NCBI RefSeq assembly: GCF_023487995.1
Contig: NZ_JAMFKN010000007.1
Location: 62,001-126,000 of the forward strand
Length of the DNA stretch: 64,000 nucleotides
Source: Thermohalobaculum sediminis
Lineage (GTDB): Bacteria; Pseudomonadota; Alphaproteobacteria; Rhodobacterales; Rhodobacteraceae
Direction: 5' to 3'
Both the position numbers and the translations under genes were made by a program. Numbering within the stretch: position 1 is the stretch's first letter; every line of letters starts with the position of its first letter. A model generated the notes under the pieces. That model saw only the letters and a program-made list of their open reading frames with translations, did not search any database and was not told the origin of the DNA. This document shows positions 34,707-44,356 of this stretch, piece after piece.

Positions 34707-35960
34707 TCAGCCGCCGTCGAGCCCGAATGTCTTGTGGAGCGTCTGAACCGCCAGCTCCATGTACTTGCGGTCGATCAATACCGATACCTTGATCTCGGAG
34801 GTGGTGATCACCTTGATGTTGATCCCCTCGGCCGCCAGCGCCGAGAACATCTTCTGCGCGACGCCGGCATGGCTGCGCATCCCGATGCCGACGATCGAGA
34901 CCTTGCACACGTCGTCGTCGATCACGAGGTCCTGGTAGCGGATCTCGGCCCGCGCCGCCTCGAGCGCGGCACGGGCGCGCGCGATCTGGTCGGTCGCGGT
35001 CGAGAAGGTCATGTCGGTCATGCCGTCGGCGCCGATGTTCTGGACGATCATGTCGACATTCACGCCGGCATCCGCCAGCGGGCCGAAGATCGCGGCCGCG
35101 ACGCCGGGACGGTCGGGCACCTTGACCAGCGTGAGCTTGGCCTCGTCGCGCGAATGGGCGACACCGCTGACGACGTTCTGTTCCACCAGTTCCTCCTCGT
35201 CGCAGACCAGCGTGCCGGGCTTGTCCTCGAAGGACGACAGCACCTGGAGGCGAACCTTGTAGCGCATCGCGAGCTCGACCGAGCGGGTCTGGAGCACCTT
35301 GGCGCCCAGCGATGCAAGCTCGAGCATCTCCTCGTAGGCGATGCGGTCAAGCTTGCGGGCGCGGCGCTCGATCCGCGGGTCGGTGGTATAGACGCCGTCC
35401 ACATCCGTGTAGATGTCGCAGCGCTCGGCCCCCAGCGCGGCGGCGAGCGCCACCGCCGAGGTGTCCGACCCGCCGCGGCCCAGCGTCGAGATCCGCCCGT
35501 CCGGGCCGATCCCCTGGAAGCCCGCGACCACGGCGTGCAACCCCTCGCCGAACTTCTTCACCAGATTCTCGGTCGGGATCTCGACGATCCGTGCCGAGCC
35601 ATGCGCGCCGGTGGTGCGGATCGGCACCTGCCAGCCCATCCACGACCGCGCAGGCACATCCATCTCCTGCAGCACCAGCGCCATCAGGCCCGAGGTCACC
35701 TGCTCGCCCGCCGCGACGACCGCATCGTATTCGCGCGCGTCGTAGAGCCCTGCCCCGTTGGTTCCCGGAGGCGCCGCGGCCTCGCGCACATAATCGACCA
35801 GCTTGTTGGTCTCGCCCGCCATGGCCGAGACGACGACGGTCACGTCATAGCCGCGCTCGACCTCGCGCTTGACCTTGCCGGCCGCATTGCGGATGCGATC
35901 GAGATCGGCGACCGAGGTGCCACCGAATTTCATCACCAGGCGGGGTGCGGCGCGGGTCAT
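34707..35960 (-). CDS. lysC: Aspartate kinase
   Basis: A 417-residue aspartokinase that phosphorylates aspartate, the entry step to lysine, threonine and methionine. The catalytic domain starts RLVMKFGGTSVADL and has FQGIGPDGRISTLGRGGSDTSA near residue 165 and CDIYTDVDGVYTTDPR near 195. Two ACT domains for feedback control lie at about 265-417 (VPDRPGVAAAIF, VSIVGIGMRSHAGVAQ). AGGAAG precedes the ATG at 35960. It lies upstream of ptsP and may share a transcript with it. Confidence 0.96.
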   Translation of the reverse strand: MTRAAPRLVMKFGGTSVADLDRIRNAAGKVKREVERGYDVTVVVSAMAGETNKLVDYVREAAAPPGTNGAGLYDAREYDAVVAAGEQVTSGLMALVLQEMDVPARSWMGWQVPIRTTGAHGSARIVEIPTENLVKKFGEGLHAVVAGFQGIGPDGRISTLGRGGSDTSAVALAAALGAERCDIYTDVDGVYTTDPRIERRARKLDRIAYEEMLELASLGAKVLQTRSVELAMRYKVRLQVLSSFEDKPGTLVCDEEELVEQNVVSGVAHSRDEAKLTLVKVPDRPGVAAAIFGPLADAGVNVDMIVQNIGADGMTDMTFSTATDQIARARAALEAARAEIRYQDLVIDDDVCKVSIVGIGMRSHAGVAQKMFSALAAEGINIKVITTSEIKVSVLIDRKYMELAVQTLHKTFGLDGG

Positions 35961-36125
35961 GGGCAGCTTCCTGCGGGTGCGACCGCGGCGGTCGCGGCCT
36001 TCGCGGCCGGGGTTCACTTCGCGCGGGTCTATAGCGGCAGGGTTCGCTTGCGACAAGGCCCCGGCAACGGCGGCGGTGCCGCGGAACGGGGGTGTTGCCG
36101 TAGCGTCAGGCCGGGGCCGGGCGGA

Positions 36126-36563
36126 TCAGTCGTCCCGGCGCCGGATGAAGGGCAGCGGCGCGACGGGTATGCCGTCCTCGACCAGCGCGCGGGCGTCTCC
36201 CAGCGTGGCCTCGCCCCAGATCGGGCGCTGGTCCGACTCGCCCTCGTGGATGCGCCGGGCCTCGGCGGCGAAGTCGTCTCCGACGTAATCCGACTCCTGC
36301 TCGATCCGGCGGCGCAGCTCGGCCAGCGCGCGCTCGAGCGGCGAGGCGGGGCGGTCGAGCCCGAGCCCGGTCGCGGTGCCGGACTCGGGCGCGGCGCCGC
36401 CCGACACGACCGAGGGGGCCATGACCGCCTTGCCGACCTCGCGCTCGCCGCACACGGCGCAGCCGATCTGACCGGCCGCCAGCTGCTCGTCGAATGCCGA
36501 CGAGTTGCGAAACCAGGCGTCGAAGCCGTGGCCATGCGCGCATCTCAGTGCGTAGCGGATCAT
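36126..36563 (-). CDS. DUF1178 family protein
   Basis: A 145-residue protein of the DUF1178 family, function unknown. It begins MIRYALRCAHGHGFDAWF and has a zinc-ribbon-like Cys pair set: Cys8 and GCAVCGE near residue 35. An acidic middle and YVGDDFAAEARRIHEGESDQRPIWGEAT near the C-terminus are family hallmarks. No membrane segment or signal. It diverges from phoR and precedes lysC on the minus strand with about 165 bases between. Confidence 0.88.
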   Translation of the reverse strand: MIRYALRCAHGHGFDAWFRNSSAFDEQLAAGQIGCAVCGEREVGKAVMAPSVVSGGAAPESGTATGLGLDRPASPLERALAELRRRIEQESDYVGDDFAAEARRIHEGESDQRPIWGEATLGDARALVEDGIPVAPLPFIRRRDD

Positions 36564-36697
36564 CTTTCCATCCCCGGCTGCCGCGGCCCCGCGCGGATCG
36601 TCGCCTCTATATGAAGCTCCGATGACGGCAATTCCAGTTAATCGCGCGACTCGGGCTGTGATATGCTGCGGAAAAACCGATCCAAATCAGGCGAGGC

Positions 36698-38053
36698 GTG
36701 CAGGGCGTGATCCATTCGCGCAATCTCGATGTGCTGGCCGCAGGCGTCGGCGCCGCGGCCGCCGCGCTTGGGGCCGGCGCGGCTGCGGCACCGCTGCCGG
36801 TCGCGGCGCTCGCGGCGGCGGCGGGCGCGCTCGCCGGAAGCTGGCTGACGGGGGCGTGGCCCGCGCGTCGGCCGGGCGCTGCCGCGGCGCCCCCGGTGGG
36901 CCCCGTGCGGCCGTCGTCGCGCTCGCGGGGGGCCGCGGCACTGCCGGGCGGAGCGCCCGCGATCCTCGAGCACATGCCGCATGGGGTGCTGCTGGTCGAT
37001 GCCGCGGGCCGTGCCGTGTTTCTCAACGCCAGCGCGCGGCGCGTCTTCGGCACCCTGCCGCCGCCCCCCTTCCCGGCCGCCGCGCTGCGCGTGCCGCGCC
37101 TGCTCGAGGCGATCGACGCCGCGCGCGACGGCGGCCAGGGCGATGCCGTCGAGGGCCCCGTCGATTTCCGGCTGACACGGGCGGCCGAGCTCGACCTCGC
37201 GGCGCATGTGATCGCACTCGACGCGGCGCCCGACCCGGCGACCGAGGCGATCCGCGTGCTCGTGGTCATCGAGGACCGCACCCAGACCCGCCGCGCCGAG
37301 CAGCTGCACCGCGATTTCGTCGCGAATGCGAGCCACGAGCTCAAGACCCCGCTCGCCGCCGTCTCGGGCCTGATCGAGACGCTGACGGGGCACGCGAAGG
37401 ACGACCCCGAGGCTCAGGCACGGTTCCTCGGCATGATGGCGGCCCAGACCCAGCGGATGAAGCACCTGATCGAGGACCTGATCTCGCTCAACCGCATCGA
37501 GATCAACGAGCGCGTCCACCCGCGCACGCCCCAGCCGGTGACGCGGATCCTGCACGAAGCCATCGAGTCGCTGCGCCCCGTGGCGGATGCAGCAGGCATG
37601 CGGATCGTCGCGCCCCCGCCCGACGACCTGCCGACCGTTCCCGGCAACCGCGAGGAGCTGTGCCAGGTCTTCGTGAACCTGATCGAGAACGCGCTGCGCT
37701 ACGGCCGCCCCTCGCCCGAGGTCCGTGTGAGGCTGCTTGCGGACGATCCCGACCGCCCGGGCATGCTGGGCGTCGCCATCGAGGACGACGGCCCTGGCAT
37801 CGCCCGCGAGCACATCCCGCGACTGACCGAGCGGTTCTACCGCGTCTCGGCCTCGCGCTCGCGCGAGCGCGGCGGGACGGGGCTGGGGCTCGCCATCGTC
37901 AAGCACATCCTGAACCGCCATCGCGGCCAGCTCGCGATCGAAAGCGCCCCAGGGCTGGGCGCGCGCTTCACGGTGTGGCTTCCGGTGGCCGAGCCGGCGA
38001 GCCGCCCCGCGGCGGCCGGGGCGCCGCAGCTGCGGCTGGCCTCGGGCGGCTGA
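36698..38053 (+). CDS. phoR: Phosphate regulon sensor histidine kinase PhoR
   Basis: A 451-residue membrane histidine kinase that senses the state of the Pst transporter and phosphorylates PhoB. The Ala-rich N-terminus (residues 15-55) forms one or two membrane segments. A PAS-like domain follows (about 90-200; ILEHMPHGVLLVDAAGRAV). The dimerisation helix has phospho-accepting His213 in NASHELKTPLA. The ATPase domain has ENALRYG, IEDDGPGI and RGGTGLGLAIVKH. It starts with GTG at 36698 after AGGCGAGG. It lies at the 5' end of the pst-pho cluster, with phoB at the far 3' end. Confidence 0.9.
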   Translation: MQGVIHSRNLDVLAAGVGAAAAALGAGAAAAPLPVAALAAAAGALAGSWLTGAWPARRPGAAAAPPVGPVRPSSRSRGAAALPGGAPAILEHMPHGVLLVDAAGRAVFLNASARRVFGTLPPPPFPAAALRVPRLLEAIDAARDGGQGDAVEGPVDFRLTRAAELDLAAHVIALDAAPDPATEAIRVLVVIEDRTQTRRAEQLHRDFVANASHELKTPLAAVSGLIETLTGHAKDDPEAQARFLGMMAAQTQRMKHLIEDLISLNRIEINERVHPRTPQPVTRILHEAIESLRPVADAAGMRIVAPPPDDLPTVPGNREELCQVFVNLIENALRYGRPSPEVRVRLLADDPDRPGMLGVAIEDDGPGIAREHIPRLTERFYRVSASRSRERGGTGLGLAIVKHILNRHRGQLAIESAPGLGARFTVWLPVAEPASRPAAAGAPQLRLASGG

Positions 38054-38137
38054 ACGTCCATCGCCCCAGTGTCCCGCCGCGACGCCTTGTGCCGTGGGAG
38101 AATGGGCCCCTTGAGATGACGTGACAGCATCATCAAA

Positions 38138-38155
38138 CTGTCATCAAACTGTTGT
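38138..38155 (+). promoter_or_regulatory. Pho box upstream of pstS
   Basis: CTGTCAT-CAAA-CTGTTGT, nearly the PhoB consensus of two 7-base repeats 4 bases apart. A degenerate third repeat (ATCAAA spacing) precedes it. A -10-like TCTAGG lies about ten bases downstream at 38165-38170. The site is 117 bases before the pstS start. Confidence 0.85.
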
Positions 38156-38271
38156 AAGCGGCGTCTAGGCAGGCCCCCACGGGAGGCACGGAACCTCTCG
38201 CGAGCGACTCACCAGGCACGCGGCCGCCCCCCGGGACGCCGGTGCCGGCAACGCAGGACTGGAGACACCCC

Positions 38272-39306
38272 GTGACCAAATTCAGCATCGGCATGGCGGC
38301 CACCGCCATCGCGACCCTCGCCATGGCGGGAAGCGCCGCGGCCCGCGACCAGATCCGGATCGTCGGCTCCTCGACCGTCTTCCCCTACACCCAGGCGGTG
38401 TCGGAGGAATTCGCCAACAAGACCGGCCAGGCCTCGCCCGTAGTCGAGTCGACCGGCACCGGCGGCGGCATGAAGATCTTCTGCGGCGGCATTGGCGAGG
38501 GTCATCCCGACATTACCGGCGCCTCGCGCGCGATGAAGGCGTCCGAGTTCAAGCTCTGCGCCGAGAACGGCGTGGACAGCATCACCGAGGTGCTGATCGG
38601 CTTCGACGGCCTCTCGGTCGCCCACGCATCGAGCGCGCCCGAGATCGACGTCACCAAGGCCCAGCTCTTCCTCGCGCTCGCGGCCGAGGTGCCTGTCGAG
38701 GGCAAGATCGTCCCGAACCCCTACACCAAGTGGAGCGAGATCGACCCCGCCCTACCCGACGCCAAGATCCAGGTGTTCGGCCCGCCCCCGACCTCGGGCA
38801 CGCGCGACGCCTTCGTGGAACTGGTGATGGAGGAAGGCTGCGCGACCTTCGAGGCCGTCGAGGCGCTCGAGAAGGACGCGAAGAAGTCGGTCTGCCAGCG
38901 CATGCGCCAGGACGGGCCGTTCATCGAGGCGGGCGAGAACGACAACCTGATCGTCCAGCGCCTTCAGGCCGACCCCAGCGCGCTCGGCATCTTCGGCTAC
39001 TCGTTCCTGTTCGAGAACTCGGACACGCTGAAGGCCGTCGCCATCGAGGGCGTGGCGCCGAACGAGGACACCATCGCCTCGGGCGAGTACGGGATCTCGC
39101 GCCCGCTGTTCTTCTACGTCAAGAACGCGCATCGCGGCGTGATCGCGGGCCTCGACGAGTTCATCACCGAGTACGTCTCGGAAGCGGCGATGGGCCCTGG
39201 CGGCTACCTCTCCGACCGCGGGCTGATCCCGCTCGGCGACGAGCGCCGCAAGGCGGTCCAGGACGCGGCGCTTGCCGGCAAGAAGATGGACGCCCCGGGC
39301 GCCTGA
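38272..39306 (+). CDS. pstS: Phosphate ABC transporter substrate-binding protein PstS
   Basis: A 344-residue periplasmic phosphate-binding protein. The signal peptide (TKFSIGMAATAIATLAMAGSAAA) is followed by the phosphate-binding region IRIVGSSTVFPYTQ, then VVESTGTGGGMK, and PPTSGTRDAF later. The GTG at 38272 is preferred to an upstream ATG because GGAG sits eight bases before it and the signal peptide is then normal. A Pho box lies upstream and a strong stem-loop follows the stop. First gene of pstSCAB-phoU-phoB. Confidence 0.95.
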   Translation: MTKFSIGMAATAIATLAMAGSAAARDQIRIVGSSTVFPYTQAVSEEFANKTGQASPVVESTGTGGGMKIFCGGIGEGHPDITGASRAMKASEFKLCAENGVDSITEVLIGFDGLSVAHASSAPEIDVTKAQLFLALAAEVPVEGKIVPNPYTKWSEIDPALPDAKIQVFGPPPTSGTRDAFVELVMEEGCATFEAVEALEKDAKKSVCQRMRQDGPFIEAGENDNLIVQRLQADPSALGIFGYSFLFENSDTLKAVAIEGVAPNEDTIASGEYGISRPLFFYVKNAHRGVIAGLDEFITEYVSEAAMGPGGYLSDRGLIPLGDERRKAVQDAALAGKKMDAPGA

Positions 39307-39322
39307 GCCCGATCCGAACCCC

Positions 39323-39346
39323 GCGGCCGGCGCCAGCGCCGGCCGC
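39323..39346. repeat. Stem-loop between pstS and pstC
   Basis: A perfect 11-base stem, GCGGCCGGCGC and GCGCCGGCCGC, with a 2-base CA loop, 17 bases past the pstS stop. There is no T-run. Confidence 0.75.
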
Positions 39347-39385
39347 ATCCCGCGCGCGAGCCGCGCCCCCCGCCCGGAAGCTCCG

Positions 39386-40765
39386 ATGATCGGCTACCTC
39401 TTCCTCCTGATCCTCGTCGCCGCCATCGCGGGGTACGTCGTTAACCGTCAGGCCGCACGCAGCCAGGCATTCGGGAGTGGGGCGCGGTTTCACTCGCTGC
39501 CGGGATTTCACGGGGCGTATGCTCTGCTGCTGACCGGCCTGCCCGCCTTCCTGTTCGTCCTCGTCTGGCTGACCTTCGAGGGGCCGATCGTGGACGCCGT
39601 GGTGATGGCCTCGCTGCCCGCCGAAGGCGTCGCCGGCCTCGACGCCGGCAAGCTCTCGCTGATCGAGGCCGAGGTCAAATCCATCGCGGCCGGCAACGTG
39701 TTCGGCGAGCCCGAGCCCTGGAAGTTCGCCGCCGCCGAATACTACACCAGCCTGCGCGGCACCTTCCGGGCCGCGCTCTGGATCTCGGTGCTCCTGGTCT
39801 GCGGCATCGGCCTCTACATCGCCCGCCGACGCGTGGCCGCCGACTTCCGGGCGCGCCATCGCGTCGAGGAGATCACGAGCTGGATCATGATCGCCTGCGC
39901 GGGCGTCGCGATCCTGGTAACGGCGGGGATCATCGCCTCGCTGATCTACGAATCCGTGCGCTTCTTCGAGCGCGTCCCGGTCGCCGAGTTCCTGTTCGGC
40001 CTGAACTGGGAGCCGCAGATCCCGCTTCGCGAGGACCAGATCGCCGGCGCCGGCGCCTTCGGCTGGCTGCCCGTGTTCCTCGGCACCATCGTCATCACCG
40101 TGGTCGCCCTCGTCGTGGCGGTGCCAATCGGGCTTCTGTCGGCCATCTATCTCAACGAGTTCGCGAGCGCGCGCGTGCGCAGCATCGGCAAGCCCGTGCT
40201 CGAGATCCTCGCCGGCGTGCCGACGGTCGTCTACGGCTTCTTCGCGATCCTCGTGGTCGCGCCCGCCATTCGCGGCGCGGGTGCGGCCGCGGGCATCGAC
40301 GTCTCGCCGAACACGGCGCTCGCGGCGGGGGGCGTGATGGGCATCATGCTGATCCCCTTCATCTCGTCCTTCGCCGACGACGCCCTCTCGGCGGTGCCGC
40401 GCAGCCTGCGCGACGGGTCGCTCGCGCTGGGCGCCACGCGCGGCGAGACGATGACCAAGGTGCTGTTCCCGGCCGCGATCCCCGGCATCGTCGGCGGCGT
40501 GCTGCTGGCCGTCAGCCGCGCCATCGGCGAGACCATGATCGTGGTGATGGCCGCGGGGCTGATCGCCACGCTCACCATCAACCCGCTCGACTCGGTCACC
40601 ACGGTGACGGTGCAGATCGTGACCCTGCTGATCGGCGACAGCGAGTTCGACAATCCCAAGACGCTCGCGGCCTTCGCGCTCGGGCTCATGCTGTTCATCG
40701 TGACGCTGGCGCTCAACGTCCTCGCGCTCAGGGTCGTGCGCAAGTACCGCGAACTCTATGACTGA
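39386..40765 (+). CDS. pstC: Phosphate ABC transporter permease PstC
   Basis: A 459-residue permease, longer than enteric PstC because of an extra N-terminal part with two membrane segments and a periplasmic loop (about residues 1-190). The PstC core begins near 195. The conserved ILAGVPTVVYGFFAIL lies near 275, and the coupling loop ALGATRGETMTKVLFPAAIPGI near 350. The start MIGYLFLLILVAA at 39386 has GGAAG upstream. It is followed by pstA, with an alternative pstA start overlapping its stop. Confidence 0.94.
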   Translation: MIGYLFLLILVAAIAGYVVNRQAARSQAFGSGARFHSLPGFHGAYALLLTGLPAFLFVLVWLTFEGPIVDAVVMASLPAEGVAGLDAGKLSLIEAEVKSIAAGNVFGEPEPWKFAAAEYYTSLRGTFRAALWISVLLVCGIGLYIARRRVAADFRARHRVEEITSWIMIACAGVAILVTAGIIASLIYESVRFFERVPVAEFLFGLNWEPQIPLREDQIAGAGAFGWLPVFLGTIVITVVALVVAVPIGLLSAIYLNEFASARVRSIGKPVLEILAGVPTVVYGFFAILVVAPAIRGAGAAAGIDVSPNTALAAGGVMGIMLIPFISSFADDALSAVPRSLRDGSLALGATRGETMTKVLFPAAIPGIVGGVLLAVSRAIGETMIVVMAAGLIATLTINPLDSVTTVTVQIVTLLIGDSEFDNPKTLAAFALGLMLFIVTLALNVLALRVVRKYRELYD

Positions 40766-40775
40766 GGATCGCCGG

Positions 40776-42062
40776 ATGTCCGAGACCGCCATCGCCCACA
40801 GCGTCGACTGGAACGAGCCCGCGCGACTCCGCGGCATCGCCCGGCGCCACCGCCGCGACCTTCGGCTAAAGGCGATTGGCGCGGGCGCCCTGGGCCTTGC
40901 CGCGCTGATGCTGCTGATCCTGGTGGGCTCGCTCGTCTACAACGGTGCGCTGGCGTTCCAGCAGACCCATGTCACGCTCGAGTTCGAGATTTCGGCAGAT
41001 CATGTCGATCCCGCGAAACCCGAGGCCGGGAACTACCGCGCGATCACGCGCGACGCGGTGTTCCGACTGTTCCCGGACGTCACCGGGCGCACCCAGCAGC
41101 GCGACCTCGCCAACCTCATCAGCAACGGCGTGCAATACGACCTGCGCGACCGCGTCGTGGCCGACCCCTCGCTGATCGGCTCGACCCTCACGCTCGACGT
41201 GCTGGTGTCGGACCCTTATGACCAGCTTGCCAAGGGCGCGATCGACCGCGCGACGCCGGCCGAGAACCGCCGGCTCGGCGACGCCGAGATTGCCTGGTTC
41301 GACCGTCTCGACGCCGAGGGGCGAATCTCGAAGCCCCTCAATCTCGGTCTGATCCTCAATGCGGACAGCCGCTTCCCCGAGCAGGCGGGGCTTGCCGGCG
41401 CGCTCTGGGGGTCGTTCTACGCGCTGATGGTCTGCTTCCTGCTGTCCTTCCCCATCGGCATCGCGGCGGCGGTCTATCTCGAGGAGTTCGCGCCGAAGAA
41501 CCGGCTCACCGACCTCATCGAGATCAACATCAACAACCTCGCCGCCGTGCCCTCGGTCGTGTTCGGCCTGCTGGCGCTGGCGGTGTTCCTGGGATGGTTC
41601 GGGCTGCCGCGCTCCTCGCCGCTGGTGGGCGGCATGACGCTCGCGCTGATGACGCTTCCCACGATCATCATCGCGACCCGCGCGGCGGTGAAGGCGGTGC
41701 CGCCCTCGATCCGGGAAGCGGCGCTGGGCGTCGGCGCCTCGAAGCACCAGGTCGTGCTCGACCACGTGCTGCCGCTGGCGATGCCGGGAATCCTGACGGG
41801 CACGATCATCGGCATGGCGCAGGCGCTGGGCGAGACCGCGCCGCTCCTGCTGATCGGCATGAATGCCTTCATCACCCAGGCACCTGACAGCGTCATGTCG
41901 CCCGCGACCGCGCTGCCCACCCAGATCTTCATCTGGGCCGACAGCCCGGAGCGCGGCTTCGTGTCGCGCACCTCGGCGGCGATCTGCGTGCTGCTGGTGT
42001 TCCTGATCGCGATGAACAGCCTCGCGGTGCTGCTGCGCAAGCGCTTCGAGCGGCGCTGGTAA
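40776..42062 (+). CDS. pstA: Phosphate ABC transporter permease PstA
   Basis: A 428-residue permease partner of PstC. A first membrane segment near residue 35 ([19 protein letters not shown]) is followed by a long periplasmic loop of about 150 residues, typical of Rhodobacterales PstA. The transport core has [17 protein letters not shown] near 250 and the ATPase-coupling stretch [20 protein letters not shown] near 320. The start at 40776 has GAGGA nine bases upstream; an ATG at 40758 overlapping pstC is an alternative. It precedes pstB by 16 bases. Confidence 0.94.
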   Translation: MSETAIAHSVDWNEPARLRGIARRHRRDLRLKAIGAGALGLAALMLLILVGSLVYNGALAFQQTHVTLEFEISADHVDPAKPEAGNYRAITRDAVFRLFPDVTGRTQQRDLANLISNGVQYDLRDRVVADPSLIGSTLTLDVLVSDPYDQLAKGAIDRATPAENRRLGDAEIAWFDRLDAEGRISKPLNLGLILNADSRFPEQAGLAGALWGSFYALMVCFLLSFPIGIAAAVYLEEFAPKNRLTDLIEININNLAAVPSVVFGLLALAVFLGWFGLPRSSPLVGGMTLALMTLPTIIIATRAAVKAVPPSIREAALGVGASKHQVVLDHVLPLAMPGILTGTIIGMAQALGETAPLLLIGMNAFITQAPDSVMSPATALPTQIFIWADSPERGFVSRTSAAICVLLVFLIAMNSLAVLLRKRFERRW

Positions 42063-42078
42063 CGAGGACGAGCGGAGA

Positions 42079-42852
42079 ATGCAAAAGATGGCCACCGCCA
42101 CCAAGATCCGCGCCCAGGGCGTCGACGTCTTCTACGGCGAGACGCAGGCGATCCGGAACGTGTCGATCGACATCCTCGCCAACGCCGTGACCGCCTTCAT
42201 CGGGCCGTCGGGCTGTGGCAAGTCGACCTTCCTGCGCTGCCTCAACCGGATGAACGACACGATCGACATCTGCCGCGTGAAAGGCGAGATCACCCTCGAC
42301 GGCCAGGACATCCACGCGCGCGAGGTCGATCCCGTCCAGCTGCGCGCCCGCGTCGGCATGGTTTTCCAGAAGCCCAACCCCTTCCCCAAGTCGATCTACG
42401 ACAACGTGGCCTACGGGCCGCGCATCCACGGCCTTGCCGCCACCAAGGCGGATCTCGACGGCATCGTCGAAGGCTCGCTGCGCCGGGCCGCGATCTGGAA
42501 CGAGGTGAAGGACCGCCTCGCCGAGCCCGGCACGGGCCTCTCGGGCGGCCAGCAGCAGCGTCTCTGCATCGCCCGCGCCATCGCGACCGCGCCCGAGGTC
42601 CTGCTGATGGACGAGCCCTGCTCGGCCCTCGACCCCATCGCCACCGCCCAGATCGAGGAACTGATCGACGAGCTGCGCGAAAGCTATTCGGTGGTGATCG
42701 TCACTCACTCGATGCAGCAGGCCGCGCGGGTGAGCCAGAAGACGGCGTTCTTCCACCTCGGCTCGATGCTCGAATACGGCGACACCGCCAAGGTGTTCAC
42801 CAACCCCGATCACGAGAAGACGCAGGCCTACATCACCGGCCGGTTCGGCTGA
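42079..42852 (+). CDS. pstB: Phosphate ABC transporter ATPase PstB
   Basis: A 257-residue ATPase powering phosphate import. Walker A is [10 protein letters not shown] near residue 39, the signature [15 protein letters not shown] near 152, and Walker [12 protein letters not shown] near 175. PstB hallmarks are [10 protein letters not shown] and [16 protein letters not shown]. Two ATGs, nine bases apart, could serve as start; the first is taken. It lies between pstA and phoU. Confidence 0.97.
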   Translation: MQKMATATKIRAQGVDVFYGETQAIRNVSIDILANAVTAFIGPSGCGKSTFLRCLNRMNDTIDICRVKGEITLDGQDIHAREVDPVQLRARVGMVFQKPNPFPKSIYDNVAYGPRIHGLAATKADLDGIVEGSLRRAAIWNEVKDRLAEPGTGLSGGQQQRLCIARAIATAPEVLLMDEPCSALDPIATAQIEELIDELRESYSVVIVTHSMQQAARVSQKTAFFHLGSMLEYGDTAKVFTNPDHEKTQAYITGRFG

Positions 42853-42881
42853 GACGGCACAGACGGAGAGGCAGTAGACCC

Positions 42882-43589
42882 ATGAGCAGGCACATCGTCA
42901 CCTCGTTCGAGGAGGAGCTCCAGGCCATCAATGCCCGCATCTCCGAAATGGGCGGACTGGCCGAGGAGGAACTGGGCATGGCGCTCGAAGCCGTGCGGCT
43001 GCGCGACGCCGATCTCGCGCGGCGGGTGATCGCCTCGGACAACCGGCTCGATGCGATGGACACGCGGCTCGAGCATGACGCGATCCAGATGCTCGCGCTG
43101 CGCCAGCCGATGGCGAACGACCTGCGCCAGATCGTGGCCGCCCTCAAGGTATCCTCGACGCTCGAGCGCATCGGCGACCTCGCCAAGAACATCGCCAAGC
43201 GCACCCAGATCCTGGTCGAGGGACAGCCGCTGAAGGTCACGGGCTCGATCCTCAGGATGGGCAAGCAGGTGCAGCAGCTGCTCTCGGAGGTGCTGGACGC
43301 CTACACCTCGCGCGACACCGCGCTCGCCGTCACCGTCTGGAAGCGCGATGTCGAGATCGACGAGATGTACAACTCGCTGTTCCGCGAGCTGACCACCTAC
43401 ATGATGGAGGACCCGCGGGTCATCTCGCTCTGCTCGCAGCTTCTGTTTGTCGCCAAGAACCTCGAGCGGATCGGCGACCACGCCACCTTCATCGCCGAGA
43501 TGACCTACTTCGTGGTCGAGGGCAAGCCGCTCGGCGACGACCGGCCCAAGGGCGACCCGCTGGGCGAGATGCCCGGCATTCCGGATTGA
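42882..43589 (+). CDS. phoU: Phosphate transport system regulator PhoU
   Basis: A 235-residue helical protein that connects Pst with PhoR and keeps the Pho response off when phosphate is plentiful. The two three-helix repeats are visible, with metal-binding motifs near LRQIVAALKVSSTLERIGD (residues 80-100) and LLFVAKNLERIGDHATFIAE (near 190). Length is normal. It precedes phoB by about 45 bases. Confidence 0.96.
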   Translation: MSRHIVTSFEEELQAINARISEMGGLAEEELGMALEAVRLRDADLARRVIASDNRLDAMDTRLEHDAIQMLALRQPMANDLRQIVAALKVSSTLERIGDLAKNIAKRTQILVEGQPLKVTGSILRMGKQVQQLLSEVLDAYTSRDTALAVTVWKRDVEIDEMYNSLFRELTTYMMEDPRVISLCSQLLFVAKNLERIGDHATFIAEMTYFVVEGKPLGDDRPKGDPLGEMPGIPD

Positions 43590-43633
43590 GGGCGCAGACA
43601 ATGGACGTCGTCGCGACGAAGGAAGGCTGGAGG

Positions 43634-44329
43634 ATGTCGGCACGGATCCTGGTGGTGGAGGACGAGGAGGCGCTCGCGGCGCTTCTCGACTACAACCTCG
43701 GCAAGGAAGGCTTCAACGTGCGCGTCGCGGGCGACGGCGAGGAGGCGCTGATCGCCATGGAGGAGGAGAAGCCCGACCTCGTCCTGCTCGACTGGATGCT
43801 GCCGCGGCTCTCGGGGATCGAGATCTGCCGCCGCATCCGCGCCCGGCCCCAGACCCGCGACATTCCGGTCATCATGCTGACCGCCCGCGGCGAGGAGGAG
43901 GACCGCGTCCGCGGCCTCGACACCGGCGCCGACGACTACCTCACCAAGCCATTCTCGGTGCCCGAACTGGTCGCGCGGGTCCGCGCGATCCTGCGCCGGA
44001 CGCGGCCGACGCTTGCCGCCGATGTTGCGACCTTCGGCGATCTGGTGCTCGACCGCGAGACGCGACGCGTGCGGCGGGGCGAGCGCGAGGTGCATCTGGG
44101 TCCCACCGAGTTCCGCTTGCTCGACTGCCTGATGCAGCGGCCGGGGCGGGTGTTCTCGCGCGAGCAGCTGCTCGACCTGGTATGGGGACGCGACGTCTAT
44201 GTCGAGGCGCGCACCGTGGACGTCCATGTCGGGCGCCTGCGCAAGGCGCTGAACGCGCGTGGCGAGCGCGACCCGATCCGCACCGTGCGCGCGGCGGGTT
44301 ACGCGCTCGACGAGACCTATTCGTCGTAA
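43634..44329 (+). CDS. phoB: Phosphate regulon response regulator PhoB
   Basis: A 231-residue OmpR-type regulator. The receiver domain has acidic VVEDEE, phospho-acceptor Asp53 in VLLDWMLPRLSG, and the KPF signature (Lys near 103). A winged-helix domain follows (about 130-228; GPTEFRLLDCLMQRPGRVFSREQLLD and RTVDVHVGRLRKAL). It binds Pho boxes such as those before pstS and probably phnD. The start MSARILVVEDEE at 43634 was chosen for domain fit and GAAGG seven bases upstream; an ATG at 43601 would add 11 residues. It is convergent with gcrA. Confidence 0.94.
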   Translation: MSARILVVEDEEALAALLDYNLGKEGFNVRVAGDGEEALIAMEEEKPDLVLLDWMLPRLSGIEICRRIRARPQTRDIPVIMLTARGEEEDRVRGLDTGADDYLTKPFSVPELVARVRAILRRTRPTLAADVATFGDLVLDRETRRVRRGEREVHLGPTEFRLLDCLMQRPGRVFSREQLLDLVWGRDVYVEARTVDVHVGRLRKALNARGERDPIRTVRAAGYALDETYSS

Positions 44330-44330
44330 C

Positions 44331-44356
44331 GGCGCCGCCGCGGCCGGCGGAGCGCC
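44331..44356. terminator. Possible bidirectional hairpin between phoB and gcrA
   Basis: GGCG, CCGCC, a 6-base loop, GGCGG and AGCGCC form an imperfect stem exactly filling the gap between the convergent genes. It has no T-run. Confidence 0.4.
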